A DNA stretch of 64,000 nucleotides from Solirubrobacterales bacterium (GCA_035573435.1 DATMZR010000012.1:124001-188000); one strand, 5' to 3'. Shown: positions 7,237-16,060, numbered from the stretch's first letter. Made by a program: numbers and translations. The notes: a model not told the origin generated them from the sequence alone.

Positions 7237-9513
7237 TCAGCTCTTCGTGCTCGAGCCCGCCCGTCGTACCCGCTGCGTCTTGGGGGAGGGCTTTCGCGGG
7301 CGGCGGCGCTTCGCGCCGCCCCCGGCCGCGGGTGCAGTCGTGGGCTTGGCGCCATCCCCTGTCGCCGCGTCGCCGTTCGCATCGGCGGCCTCCCGAGCCG
7401 CGCGAGCCGCCTCGCGCTCGGCACGCCGGCGCTTCATCTCCTGCATGGAGGGACAGTCGTCGTTCAGGCACAGGTCCCAGGAGCGGCCGCGCGGTGGGTT
7501 CACCTTGAGGCGCGGGGTCTGGCCGCAGATCGAGCACCGCTCCTCGAGCCTGTACACATCGCCCCGCTGGGGCAGCGGGAAGGTCTGGTCGCAGGAGTTC
7601 GGCCCATCGTCGGGGTCCCATCCCTGGCAGCCGACGAACCGCTTCCCCGACTTCCGGGCCCGGATCACTCGCAGCATGTTCGGCGAGCCGTCCTCGTGGG
7701 TCCGGCCGGCCTCCTCGCAGACCTTGCAGGGACCGAGGATCCGGTCCTCGTCCACACCCGCCCAGATCACCTTCGCCAGGTCCTCGCGCTGACCCTCGAC
7801 GTCGGTCGTGGTCGAATGCAGCATCTCGCGGCTGAGGCTCAGCACCTCGTCCTTGGAGGTCTGGCCGGCGGCGATCTGGTCCATGTCCTTCTCCAGCTCC
7901 GCGGTCATCTCCGGCGTGGCCATGCGAGGGACGTACTTCTTGAATGCCTCGTACATCGCCATCCCGGTCGCCGACGGGACGGGTGGGTTGGCGTACACAT
8001 AGCCGCGGTCGTACAGCTTCTGGATGATGTCGGGACGGGTGGCCTTGGTCCCCAGGCCACGCTCCTCCATCAGCTCCACCAGCTTCCCCTGGCCGATCCG
8101 AGACGGCGGCTGGGTCTCCTTGTCGACCACCCAGGGATCGCCGTCGAGGGCCAGCTCCTGGCCTTGCTCGAGCTTGGGGATCTCCTCGTCGCTTGAGCGG
8201 GCATAGGTGTAGATGGCCGCGAAGCCGGGATCGGTGACAACCGAACCGCGCACGAAGTAGGTCTCGGATCCGGCCTCGATGTCGGCGCGGGTCGACTCGA
8301 CCGCCATCGGCGAGCCGAAGGTGGCCAGGAAGCGGCGGGCGATGAGCTCGTAGACGCGCTGTTTGGGTCCGTCGAACGCCCCCGGGTTCACCGCCTGGGT
8401 GGGGTAGATCGGCGGGTGGTCGGTGGTTTCCTTGCGACCGCGGGTGGGCACCAGGTCGCCCCGGTCGAGCAGGGAAGCCGCGGCATCGAACTCGGGGACG
8501 CGGACCAGCGAAGTGACCAGCTCGCGGACGGGGAGCGAGCTCGGATAGACGGTGTTGTCCGTGCGCGGGTAGGAGACGAAGCCGTCCATGTACAGGTCCT
8601 CGGCCAGCTGCATGGCGCGCTTGGGGGTGATCCCCAGCCGGCTCGAGGCCTCGGCGGTGAAGGCCGTGGTGTTGAACGGAGCTGGGGGCTTTCTCTGGGA
8701 GCGCCTGGCGCTCACCTCCTTGACGACGCCGGGGCTCTTGGTCCCCGCCAGCGCCGCGTCGGCCTCCTTCTTCTCCCAGAACCGGTCGGTCGCATGGTGA
8801 GTTTCGAAGGCGCCGTCGGGGTGCTGGAACCGTGCGAACACCTCCCAGTAGGGCTTCGCGACGTGCGCGCGGCGCTCGAGCTCGCGCTCGACGATCAGGC
8901 CCAGGGTGGGACTCTGCACACGCCCGACCGAAAGGAAGTTGGAGCCGAAGCGGCGAGTCGCCAACGACACAGCGCGCGTCAGCGTCGCGCCCCACAACAA
9001 GTCGATGTCCTGCCGGGCGGCGCCGGCGTAAGCCAGGTCGAAAGAGAGCTGGTCGAGATTGCCGAAGGCACGCTCGATCTCCTGCTTGGTGAGGGCCGAG
9101 TAGCGGGCTCGCTCGACGCTCTTCTCGAGCTCTGGCTTCACCTCCAGGATCACGTCCAGCGCCTCGAGGCCGATCAGCTCGCCCTCGCGGTCGTAGTCCG
9201 TGGCGATCACCACGCTGGTCGCGTCCTTCGCGACCTTGCGGATCGCCCGCAGCACGTTCTTGTCGGTCGGCTCCTTGATCAGCTCGGCGTCGATCAGGTC
9301 GTGGAGGTCGGTCTGCTGCCAGTTCGAGTACCCATCGGGGAACGAGGGGTTCATGACGTGGCCCTTGAGCCCGACCGCAAGGTGCTCGCCCGCGTCGTCG
9401 GACCACGTGTAGTAGGGGACCTTGTAGGCCGTGTCCGCAGCCGCCTTGCCGCCGCTGAGGATCTCGGCGATCTTCTTCGCTGAGTTGTTCTTCTCGGTGA
9501 CGATCAGTCGCAT
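7237..9513 (-). CDS. topA: DNA topoisomerase I, archaeal-type (type IA)
   Basis: Type IA topoisomerase of 758 residues that relaxes negative supercoils by a 5'-phosphotyrosine intermediate. The Toprim domain starts [17 protein letters not shown] with the catalytic glutamate at residue 7 and the acidic cluster ATDYDREGE (104-112). Active-site tyrosine is Y315 in [14 protein letters not shown]. The C-terminal 200 residues carry paired-cysteine zinc modules (CKVC, CSIC, CLNDDC) and a lysine/arginine-rich tail. The opening sequence (TEKNNSA rather than the bacterial VESPAKAKT), the [15 protein letters not shown] segment and the length match archaeal TopA proteins better than standard actinobacterial TopA. 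It heads the minus-strand run topA-tmk-holB-kinase-regulator. Confidence 0.95.
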   Translation of the reverse strand: MRLIVTEKNNSAKKIAEILSGGKAAADTAYKVPYYTWSDDAGEHLAVGLKGHVMNPSFPDGYSNWQQTDLHDLIDAELIKEPTDKNVLRAIRKVAKDATSVVIATDYDREGELIGLEALDVILEVKPELEKSVERARYSALTKQEIERAFGNLDQLSFDLAYAGAARQDIDLLWGATLTRAVSLATRRFGSNFLSVGRVQSPTLGLIVERELERRAHVAKPYWEVFARFQHPDGAFETHHATDRFWEKKEADAALAGTKSPGVVKEVSARRSQRKPPAPFNTTAFTAEASSRLGITPKRAMQLAEDLYMDGFVSYPRTDNTVYPSSLPVRELVTSLVRVPEFDAAASLLDRGDLVPTRGRKETTDHPPIYPTQAVNPGAFDGPKQRVYELIARRFLATFGSPMAVESTRADIEAGSETYFVRGSVVTDPGFAAIYTYARSSDEEIPKLEQGQELALDGDPWVVDKETQPPSRIGQGKLVELMEERGLGTKATRPDIIQKLYDRGYVYANPPVPSATGMAMYEAFKKYVPRMATPEMTAELEKDMDQIAAGQTSKDEVLSLSREMLHSTTTDVEGQREDLAKVIWAGVDEDRILGPCKVCEEAGRTHEDGSPNMLRVIRARKSGKRFVGCQGWDPDDGPNSCDQTFPLPQRGDVYRLEERCSICGQTPRLKVNPPRGRSWDLCLNDDCPSMQEMKRRRAEREAARAAREAADANGDAATGDGAKPTTAPAAGGGAKRRRPRKPSPKTQRVRRAGSSTKS

Positions 9514-9587
9514 CAGAGTCCTCCGATGATCGGCACGATCGTTGTTCTTGGACGAGGCGGAGACGATGCCCCGCCCATCGGACGGCG

Positions 9588-9697
9588 AGGGTAGCAGGGG
9601 TCAGGCGACCCGCCGGCGAGGCGGCAACTCAGCCCGTAGGGCTGGGTTCGGTGCCCGGGCGCAAGGATCCGCGGCGCCGCACGGCGGCCTCTACCCT
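9588..9697 (+). promoter_or_regulatory. candidate structured leader RNA (SAM-riboswitch-like) ahead of precorrin-2 dehydrogenase
   Basis: AGGGTAG (9588-9594) is exactly complementary to CTACCCT (9691-9697) and would close a domain of about 110 nt. Inside are a GGGTC-aggc-GACCC hairpin (about 9598-9612), GGCAAC (9623-9628), a perfect CAGCCC-gta-GGGCTG hairpin (9630-9644) and GGTGC (9650-9654). GGCAAC, then a hairpin, then GGTGC is the order of conserved core pieces in SAM-I/SAM-IV riboswitches, but I could not fold the P2 helix convincingly. The gene 88 bases downstream is a YlnF-like sirohaem enzyme; SAM control of such sulfate-assimilation genes is known in Bacillus. Confidence 0.33.
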
Positions 9698-9785
9698 TTG
9701 GTCGATGCCCGCTCAGGCCTTTGCCGGCAAGGAATGCGTCTGCCAGCTCCGCAGGGGAATCTGCGATCAATCGTGCGTGCGGGAC

Positions 9786-10457
9786 ATGCTCTCCACCCCC
9801 CTTTACATCGCCTGCCTGCGCCTGTCCGGACGCCCCTGTCTGGTGGTCGGGGGCGGCGAGGTGGGCCTCGAGAAGGTCGAGGGCCTGCTCGCCTGCGACG
9901 GCCAGGTCACGCTGGTGGCTCCCGAGGGAGTGGACGAGCTTGCCGACTACGCGCGCGGGGGCTCGATCCGCTGGGAGCGGCGTGAGTTCCGCGGCTCCGA
10001 CCTCGACGGAAGTTTCCTGGCCGTCGCCGCAACCAGCGACACCGAGGTCAACATCTCCGTCTACGAGGGAGCGGAGCGGCGAGCGATGCTCTGCAACGTG
10101 GTCGACGTGCCGCCACTCTGCAACTTCATCCTGCCGGCGATCGTGCGCAGCGGCCCCCTGGCGATCGCGATCTCCACCGCCGGGGCCTCCCCGGCGCTCG
10201 CCAAGCGGCTGAAGCGCGAGATCGCCGAAGCGTACGGGGAGCCCTACGCGCGCCTCGCGATGATCCTCAACGAGGCCCGCGGCTGGGCCAAGGCCACGCT
10301 TCCGACCTACCAGGACCGCAAGGAGTTCTTCGAGGGAATCGTCAACGGCGACCCCGACCCCGTCGAGTTGGTCCGGGAGAGACGCGAGGACGAGCTCGCG
10401 GCGCTGATCGAGGCCGCCAAGGAGAGCCACGCGGCGGCGGCCTCGGGGTCCGGCTGA
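9786..10457 (+). CDS. precorrin-2 dehydrogenase / sirohydrochlorin ferrochelatase-type protein
   Basis: Single-module sirohaem synthase of 223 residues, equivalent to the N-terminal (Met8p/YlnF/CysG-B) part. The NAD-binding loop [15 protein letters not shown] (21-35) and FLAVAATSD, followed by [18 protein letters not shown] and [20 protein letters not shown], are family hallmarks. It oxidises precorrin-2 to sirohydrochlorin and may insert iron, giving sirohaem for sulfite or nitrite reductase. I chose the ATG at 9786, which starts directly at the conserved [22 protein letters not shown] block; the frame is open upstream but the extra residues are cysteine-rich and not family-like. The SUMT methyltransferase domain is absent. 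Confidence 0.9.
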   Translation: MLSTPLYIACLRLSGRPCLVVGGGEVGLEKVEGLLACDGQVTLVAPEGVDELADYARGGSIRWERREFRGSDLDGSFLAVAATSDTEVNISVYEGAERRAMLCNVVDVPPLCNFILPAIVRSGPLAIAISTAGASPALAKRLKREIAEAYGEPYARLAMILNEARGWAKATLPTYQDRKEFFEGIVNGDPDPVELVRERREDELAALIEAAKESHAAAASGSG

Positions 10458-10461
10458 GCGA

Positions 10462-11235
10462 TCAGCCGGCGGGCAGCGCGTAGATCGCGACGGCCGCGAA
10501 GTGGGCCGCTGCGGCCGCGATCACCAGCAGGTGAAAGATCTCGTGGTACCCGAAGACCGCCGGGTTGGGGTCCGGGCGTTGGCGCGCGTAGATCACCGCG
10601 CCCGCCGTGTAGAGGGCGCCTCCGATGGCGATCAGGGCGCCGGCCCCGAGCCCCGCGTTGACGACGATCCCCGGAACGCCGAGGGCGCCGATCCAGCCGA
10701 CCGCGATGTAGACCAGCGCTGTGGCCCACTTCGGTGCCTCGACCCAGACCAGCTCGACGACGATCCCCGCAGCAGCTCCCGCCCAGACCGCAATCAGTAG
10801 CGCATTCGCGAGGGTTCCATGGAGGACCAGGACCGCGAACGGGGTCACGGTGCCCGCGATCAGCAGGAAGATCATCGAGTGGTCGAGGCGCCGCATCCAG
10901 CGGCGGATCTCGGGGCGGCGCCAGTTGATCCGGTGATAGAGGGCGCTCACCCCGAGCAGCGCCGACAGCGAGGCGGCGTAGATCGCCACCGCGGCCGTCG
11001 CCCGCGCGGTCGGTGCGGCGAGCACCAGGATCGCCCCGGCGATCACGGAGACGAAGAAAGCCCACTCATGGGAGACGCCGCGCAGGCGCGGCTTCTGGCG
11101 GGCGATGAACTCGTCCGCGGCGGTCTTCGCGTCAGCGACGCGTTCCGAGGCGACGGCAGCGGCGTCGGCCACCCGCTCCGAGGCCGCCGCGCGGGCGTCG
11201 GCCACCCGCTCCTTTGCGCGGTCCCGCCGGGTCAT
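10462..11235 (-). CDS. PAQR / hemolysin III family membrane protein
   Basis: Seven-helix membrane protein of 257 residues. Family signatures are SHEWAFF in the first helix, SALYHRINWRRPEIRRWMRRLDHS, and HEIFHLLVIAAAAAHF in the last helix; the Ser/His/Asp/His residues are those that bind zinc in PAQR/YqfA proteins. Ahead of the first helix is an approximately 55-residue charged segment with three 11-residue repeats (ERVADARAAAS type), probably a helix or coiled coil. I chose the ATG at 11235; an upstream GTG-type start would add cysteine-rich residues without similarity. It converges with the sirohaem gene, with 4 bases between the stops. Transport or hydrolase role unproven. Confidence 0.88.
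   Translation of the reverse strand: MTRRDRAKERVADARAAASERVADAAAVASERVADAKTAADEFIARQKPRLRGVSHEWAFFVSVIAGAILVLAAPTARATAAVAIYAASLSALLGVSALYHRINWRRPEIRRWMRRLDHSMIFLLIAGTVTPFAVLVLHGTLANALLIAVWAGAAAGIVVELVWVEAPKWATALVYIAVGWIGALGVPGIVVNAGLGAGALIAIGGALYTAGAVIYARQRPDPNPAVFGYHEIFHLLVIAAAAAHFAAVAIYALPAG
11129..11212 (-). repeat. 33-bp tandem repeat inside the PAQR gene
   Basis: GCGTCGGCCACCCGCTCC occurs at 11162-11179 and 11195-11212, with a diverged copy GCGTCAGCGACGCGTTCC at 11129-11146; the period is 33 bases. On the minus strand each copy encodes an ERVADA-type 11-residue unit, so copy number may vary between strains and alter the length of the N-terminal helix. Confidence 0.75.
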
Positions 11236-11297
11236 GGAGCGCGAGCCTAGCGAACCGGCGACGGAGCACACTGCACATCTCACACTCACGCACCCCG

Positions 11298-11313
11298 ACC
11301 CTACATCTAGCGT
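11298..11313 (+). promoter_or_regulatory. possible NrdR box
   Basis: ACCCTACATCTAGCGT agrees with the NrdR consensus acaCwAtATaTwGtgt at 12 of 16 positions, including the palindromic core CTA....TAG. It lies about 32 bases upstream of a TAGAAT -10 element and upstream of nrdR-nrdJ, where auto-regulation by NrdR is expected. A convincing second box at the usual three-turn spacing is not visible, so the call is weak. Confidence 0.3.
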
Positions 11314-11344
11314 TCCCGAAACGGAAGGAAACCGCCATCCCTAG

Positions 11345-11350
11345 TAGAAT
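11345..11350 (+). promoter_or_regulatory. candidate -10 element for nrdR-nrdJ
   Basis: TAGAAT matches TAnaaT. A transcript starting 7-8 bases downstream would begin at or next to the ATG at 11358, i.e. a leaderless mRNA, a common arrangement in actinobacteria. No good -35 hexamer is visible. Confidence 0.3.
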
Positions 11351-11357
11351 CATGGAG

Positions 11358-11849
11358 ATGGTGTGCCCCGGCTGCCAGTCCCCGACGCGCGTGCTGGAGA
11401 GCCGCCGCGCCCCGAATGGCGGCTCCGTTCGCCGACGACGCGAGTGCTCGCGCTGCGGCCACCGGTTCACGACGTTCGAGCGCCGCGAGCCGGAGCCCGT
11501 GCATGTGGTCAAGCGCGACGGCCAACGTCAGCGCTTCGATCGAACGAAGCTCCGCGCTGCGCTTCTCAACGCCGCCCACAAGCGACCGGTGTCCGCGTCC
11601 GACATCGAGGAGATCGTCGATCGGATCGAGACCGTCGGCACGGAAGGGCCCGGGGAGCTCTCCTCGGAGCGGGTCGGCGAGCTCTGTCTTGCGGAGCTCC
11701 GCGAGCTCGACTGGGGTGCCTACCTGCAGTTCGCCGGAACGCTGCCGTCCCAGCCGGACTCCGAAACGTCCGGAGTCCCGCCGGTTCCATCCGGTCCAGG
11801 CGCGAGGATTCGAAGTTCCCCCCGAATGCCGCTTGAAGGGAGCACTTGA
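11358..11849 (+). CDS. nrdR: transcriptional repressor NrdR
   Basis: NrdR regulator of 163 residues controlling ribonucleotide reductase genes in response to ATP/dATP. It opens with MVCPGCQSPTRVLESRR and CSRCGHRFTTFER, the zinc ribbon, followed by an ATP-cone (VVKRDGQRQRFDRTKLRAAL through LAELRELDWGAYLQFAG). I chose the second ATG (11358) because MxCPxC is the universal NrdR start; an in-frame ATG lies 6 bases upstream. The last about 35 residues (after LPSQPDS) are proline/serine-rich and unlike the usual NrdR C-terminus. Its stop overlaps the nrdJ start (ATGA), so repressor and target are coupled. Confidence 0.92.
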   Translation: MVCPGCQSPTRVLESRRAPNGGSVRRRRECSRCGHRFTTFERREPEPVHVVKRDGQRQRFDRTKLRAALLNAAHKRPVSASDIEEIVDRIETVGTEGPGELSSERVGELCLAELRELDWGAYLQFAGTLPSQPDSETSGVPPVPSGPGARIRSSPRMPLEGST

Positions 11850-14686
11850 TGGCTAAAACCGCTGCAAAGGACGTACAGACTCGCGAGACGGGATTGACGG
11901 TGGAGCGCCGCTTCACGAGGCCCGGCGTCCACCCGTTCGACGAGGTCGAGTGGGAGATCCGCGACGCCGTGATCGGCGACCCGGAGAACCCCGCGTTCGA
12001 GCAGCGCCAGGTCGAGTTCCCGAGGAGCTGGTCGCAGAACGCGACCAACATCGTCGCCCAGAAGTACTTCCGCGGCAAGCTCGGCTCCCCCGAGCGCGAG
12101 CGCTCGGTGAAGCAGATGATCTCCCGCGTCGCGGGGACGATCGCCGGCTGGGGGCGCGAAGGCGGCTACTTCGCAAGTGATGAGGATGGCGACGCCTTCG
12201 AGGCCGAGCTGACCCACATCCTGCTCCACCAGAAGGCGGCCTTCAACAGCCCGGTGTGGTTCAACGTGGGGTTCGAGGACAGGCCACAGTGCTCCGCCTG
12301 CTTCATCCTCTCCGTCCAGGACACGATGGAGTCGATCCTCGACTGGAACACCAAGGAGGGGATGATCTTCCGAGGCGGCTCCGGTTCCGGCATCAACCTC
12401 TCGAACATCCGCTCCTCGAAGGAGCACCTGTCCAAGGGCGGCCTCGCCTCCGGGCCGGTCAGCTTCATGCGCGGCGCCGACGCCTGGGCGGGAACGATCA
12501 AGTCCGGCGGCAAGACGAGGCGCGCGGCGAAGATGGTCGTGCTCGAGGTCGACCATCCGGACGTCGAGGACTTCATCTGGTGCAAGGCGCGCGAGGAGGA
12601 GAAGGCAGCAGCACTGCGCGACGCCGGCTTCGACATGCGCCTCGACAGCGATGCCTTCCACTCGATCCAGTACCAGAACGCCAACAACTCGGTGCGGGTC
12701 AGCGACGAGTTCATGCAGGCGGTCGAGGAGGACGGCGACTGGGAGCTCACGGCACGCGTCGACGGCCACACCGTCAAGACGATCAGGGCGCGCGAGCTCA
12801 TGCACCAGATCGCGGATGCCGCCTGGCGGTGCGCCGATCCCGGCGTTCAGTACGACACGACCATCAACCGCTGGCACACCGACCCGGCGACGGGCCCGAT
12901 CACGGCCTCCAACCCGTGCAGCGAGTACATGAGCATCGATGACTCGGCCTGCAATCTCGCCTCCCTCAACCTGATGAAGTTCCGCACCGGCGAGGGGGCC
13001 TTTGCGATCGAGGACTTCTGCCACGCGGTCGACGTCGTCTTCCTCGCCCAAGAGATCATCGTCACCCCATCCAGCTATCCGACCGAGATGATCGGCCGGA
13101 ACGCCCGTGCGTTTCGCCAGCTGGGGCTGGGCTACGCGAATCTCGGTGCCCTGCTGATGGCGGATGGCGTCCCGTACGACTCCGACCAGGGTCGCGCCAC
13201 GGCGGCCGCAATCACGGCCTTGATGACTGGGCGGGGCTATCGCAAGTCCGCCGAGGTGTCCGGCGCGATCGGTCCGTACGACGGTTACGAGCTCAACCGC
13301 GCGCCGCACAACCAGGTGATGAGGATGCATCGCGACGCGGCCTACGCAATCGACGAGTCGATGTGTCGCGACGAGGGGCTGCTCGACGCCGCCCGCCGGA
13401 CGTGGGACGAGACCGTCGCCCTCGGTGAGGAGCACGGGTACCGCAACGCGCAGGCGACGGTGCTCGCGCCCACCGGAACGATCAGCTTCCTGATGGACTG
13501 CGACACGACCGGGATCGAGCCGGACTTCTCGCTGGTGAAGTTCAAGGAGCTGGTCGGCGGAGGCCAGATGACGATCGTGAATCGCACCGTGCCGATGGCG
13601 CTGCTCACGCTCGGCTATTCGGAGTCCCAGATCGAGCAGATCGAGGCCTACATCAACGAGAAGGGAACGATCGTCGGCGCCCCCGAGCTCGAAGACGAGC
13701 ACCTACCGGTCTTCGACGTGGCGGTCGGTGAGCGGGCGATCTCGCACACCGGCCACATTCAGATGATGGCCGCGGTCCAGCCGTTCATCTCGGGCGCGAT
13801 CTCGAAGACCGTGAACCTGCCCGAATCGGCGACGGTCGAGGACATCGCCGACGCCTACACCGAAGGCTGGAGGCTGGGCCTGAAGGCGCTGGCGATCTAT
13901 CGCGACGGATCGAAGACCGCGCAGGCGCTCAGGACTGACGCCGGGGAGAAGAAGCAGACGCCCACGGGTTCCGGGACGGAGGCCGGGTCCGGGCCGGAGA
14001 TCCAGCAGCCGGTCCGCCGCCGGATGCCCCGCGAGCGCGAGTCGATCACCCACAAGTTCTCGATCGCCGGCCACGAGGGCTACATCACGGCCGGCAAGTA
14101 CGAGGACGGCTCGGTGGGCGAGATCTTCCTTACCGACATCGGCAAGGAGGGCTCGACGCTGCGGGGGATGATGAACGCGTTCGCCACGGCAATCTCGATC
14201 GGCCTTCAGTACGGGGTGCCGCTGGAGGTCTTCGTGCGGAAGTTCAGCTACATGCGCTTCGACCCGGAGGGGATCACCAACAACCCGGAGATCCCGTTCG
14301 CGAAGTCCATGCCCGACTACCTCATGCGCTGGCTGGCTAGCCGCTTCATCGACGACCCCGACGTGCTCGAGGAGCTCGGCATCCTCACCGCCGAGATTCG
14401 CTCGCGCCGCGAGGCTCAGCAGACCCTGCTGCTCGACGACGGCGCCGAGCAGCCCGGGAACGGAGCCCACGAGGGAAACGGCTCGAACGGTTCCCACGAG
14501 AGCACGAGCGCGAGCTCGGACTCAGTTCCGCCCACCGCGGCACTCACGGACTCGCCACCGGTGATCCCGGCCCAGCTTCAGGGGCGCGAGCTGGGGCCCG
14601 CCTGCGAGCAATGCGGCGGCATGATGCAGCGCACCGGCTCCTGCTACACCTGCTCGAGCTGCGGGAACAACACCGGCTGCGGGTAG
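11849..14686 (+). CDS. nrdJ: adenosylcobalamin-dependent (class II) ribonucleoside-diphosphate reductase
   Basis: Class II ribonucleotide reductase of 945 residues, making dNDPs without oxygen dependence by a cobalamin radical. Visible landmarks: CSACFILSVQDTMESIL, FRGGSGSGINLSNIRSS, the active-site loop ASNPCSEY, QATVLAPTGTISF with DCDTTGIEPDFSLVKFK, and the C-terminal cysteine cluster CEQCGGMMQRTGSCYTCSSCG that re-reduces the active site. The ATG at 11849 overlaps the nrdR stop by one base and has GAAGGG upstream. A serine/glycine-rich linker (GAHEGNGSNGSHESTS) precedes the C-terminal module. No class Ia/Ib enzyme is seen in the window. Confidence 0.97.
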   Translation: MAKTAAKDVQTRETGLTVERRFTRPGVHPFDEVEWEIRDAVIGDPENPAFEQRQVEFPRSWSQNATNIVAQKYFRGKLGSPERERSVKQMISRVAGTIAGWGREGGYFASDEDGDAFEAELTHILLHQKAAFNSPVWFNVGFEDRPQCSACFILSVQDTMESILDWNTKEGMIFRGGSGSGINLSNIRSSKEHLSKGGLASGPVSFMRGADAWAGTIKSGGKTRRAAKMVVLEVDHPDVEDFIWCKAREEEKAAALRDAGFDMRLDSDAFHSIQYQNANNSVRVSDEFMQAVEEDGDWELTARVDGHTVKTIRARELMHQIADAAWRCADPGVQYDTTINRWHTDPATGPITASNPCSEYMSIDDSACNLASLNLMKFRTGEGAFAIEDFCHAVDVVFLAQEIIVTPSSYPTEMIGRNARAFRQLGLGYANLGALLMADGVPYDSDQGRATAAAITALMTGRGYRKSAEVSGAIGPYDGYELNRAPHNQVMRMHRDAAYAIDESMCRDEGLLDAARRTWDETVALGEEHGYRNAQATVLAPTGTISFLMDCDTTGIEPDFSLVKFKELVGGGQMTIVNRTVPMALLTLGYSESQIEQIEAYINEKGTIVGAPELEDEHLPVFDVAVGERAISHTGHIQMMAAVQPFISGAISKTVNLPESATVEDIADAYTEGWRLGLKALAIYRDGSKTAQALRTDAGEKKQTPTGSGTEAGSGPEIQQPVRRRMPRERESITHKFSIAGHEGYITAGKYEDGSVGEIFLTDIGKEGSTLRGMMNAFATAISIGLQYGVPLEVFVRKFSYMRFDPEGITNNPEIPFAKSMPDYLMRWLASRFIDDPDVLEELGILTAEIRSRREAQQTLLLDDGAEQPGNGAHEGNGSNGSHESTSASSDSVPPTAALTDSPPVIPAQLQGRELGPACEQCGGMMQRTGSCYTCSSCGNNTGCG

Positions 14687-14703
14687 GAAAGAAGGCCCGC
14701 GAG

Positions 14704-14722
14704 ACGCTTATGGGATAAGCGT
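14704..14722. terminator. bidirectional hairpin between nrdJ and sigma factor gene
   Basis: ACGCTTAT-GGG-ATAAGCGT is a perfect 8-bp inverted repeat with a 3-base loop, followed by TTTG on the plus strand. It lies 18 bases after the nrdJ stop and contains the stop codon of the convergent sigma gene. The short T tract makes it a modest intrinsic terminator, plausible for both converging transcripts. Confidence 0.5.
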
Positions 14723-16060
14723 TTGCGCTGGCCCGAGCTTGGGCGGCAGGGAATGCCGATCGCTCAGCCTTGGAGCCTGAACGTCCGACAGGCCCGTCCC
14801 CTCCCCCAGCCGAGGCACAGGGGGCACGTCGCTCTTCGGTGGCCTGACCGAAGCAGCAGCCGCAGAGGCGGCGTCCGACACGGCACTTGTGGTCGAGGCG
14901 ACCGCCGCAGTGGCTGCCGATGCTCCAGCAGCCGCCGCCCGGGTTGCGTCGCCAGTGGCACGCGTGACGGAGCGCCCGAGATCCGGGAGGTCCCCGAGGG
15001 ACGACTTGCCGGCCGTCGCGCCCTGCCCGTGACCCGAATGGGCCCTCGCCGTCGAGCCCGCAGCGGTGCCCACCGCCGGCTGAGCTCCCGCGGTGGGCCT
15101 GGCGGCTGACGACCCGCTTGGGGATGCAGCTTGGGAGGTGGTCGCCGACCCGCCGGCGTCGGCCGTCTGGCCGTGGCCACCGAGATCCATCTTGGCCACG
15201 CCCACGGCACCAGCCGCGACGATGGCCGCTGTCGCGACGCCCACGGCGGCCTGGGCGCCGAGGGCGCCTCCCAGACCGGTGGTCGCAGCGCTGACCACGC
15301 CGCTGAACGTGAGGCCGGAGCCCCCCGCCGCCGCGGCGGTGCCCGGCGTGCCGGCGACGCCACCGGCGGTACCGCCGCTGCCCGAGCTGCCTCCGAGCTT
15401 GAGCTTTGCCGGGAGCAGCCTTCGGAGCAGCGCCAGCAGTCCGAGCGGCGCGAGCGCTCCGCGCCCCTGGCTCGACTGGGCCAGCGACATGCGCGCCCGG
15501 ACCAGCAGAGACTTGACGGAGGGAAGCGTGGTGCCCATCGTCTGGGCGATGTCCGCATAGGAGAAGTCGTCGATCTCGCGGAGGACGAGGGCCGTGCGCT
15601 GCTTAGTTGGCAGCTGGTGGACGTCGGCGACGATCGCCCGCAGCTCCTCGCGCGTTTCGACCTGCTCGAAGGTCGAGACCCCGTGCTCGTAGGGATGGAT
15701 GTCCATGGAATCGACCCCGACCGCGCTGGGCTTTCGCAGGTGGTTCACGCACTGGTTGCGGGCGATCCGGTAGAGCCAGGGGCGTGCGTTGATCGGGCGG
15801 CTGTCGGCGAGGATCGCGGCATGCGCCGCAGCGAACACCTCCTGGAGGACGTCCTCGGCGTCCTGCGGAGAGCCGAGCAGCCGTCGGCAGAAGGCGAAGA
15901 GGCGCGCCTGATATCGCTTGAAGAGGAGCTCGAAGGCGCGCTCGTGTCCCTCGCGCATCAGTGCGACCAGTCGCTCGTCCGTCTGGAAACGCAGCAGAGG
16001 CGTCCGGCGCGAGACGGCGCCGTTGGGACTGGGGCTTGTGGTGAGAGAGGCGGCCTCCAT
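14708..16060 (-). CDS. ECF sigma factor with membrane-anchored low-complexity C-terminal tail
   Basis: Extracytoplasmic-function sigma factor of 450 residues. Region 2 (about 36-110) includes FKRYQARLFAFCRRLLGSPQDAEDVLQEVF and RPWLYRIARNQCVNHLR; region 4 (about 140-195) includes LPTKQRTALVLREIDDFSYADIA and SVKSLLVRARMSL. Unlike normal ECF proteins (about 200 residues) it continues with a basic stretch, a Gly/Ala/Ser-rich linker, a hydrophobic helix (about 266-289) and about 160 further Ala/Ser/Pro-rich residues that would lie outside the membrane. The tail may let the sigma factor sense envelope state directly. No anti-sigma gene is adjacent. The ATG at 16060 follows a comparatively AT-rich upstream region. 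Confidence 0.9.
   Translation of the reverse strand: MEAASLTTSPSPNGAVSRRTPLLRFQTDERLVALMREGHERAFELLFKRYQARLFAFCRRLLGSPQDAEDVLQEVFAAAHAAILADSRPINARPWLYRIARNQCVNHLRKPSAVGVDSMDIHPYEHGVSTFEQVETREELRAIVADVHQLPTKQRTALVLREIDDFSYADIAQTMGTTLPSVKSLLVRARMSLAQSSQGRGALAPLGLLALLRRLLPAKLKLGGSSGSGGTAGGVAGTPGTAAAAGGSGLTFSGVVSAATTGLGGALGAQAAVGVATAAIVAAGAVGVAKMDLGGHGQTADAGGSATTSQAASPSGSSAARPTAGAQPAVGTAAGSTARAHSGHGQGATAGKSSLGDLPDLGRSVTRATGDATRAAAAGASAATAAVASTTSAVSDAASAAAASVRPPKSDVPPVPRLGEGTGLSDVQAPRLSDRHSLPPKLGPAQTLIP

Noticed and set aside
9542-9985. Plus-strand open frame covering the leader region and start of the sirohaem gene
   Set aside because: Basic, low-complexity translation with no similarity; the overlapping sirohaem frame is clearly coding.
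11162-11212. Repeat considered as a CRISPR-like array
   Set aside because: Three 33-bp units are contiguous and in frame with a protein repeat; no spacers exist.
14821-15560. Long plus- and minus-strand open frames across the sigma factor tail
   Set aside because: They are codon-shadow frames of the low-complexity Ala/Ser/Gly tail and lack domain similarity; the minus-strand sigma frame explains the region.
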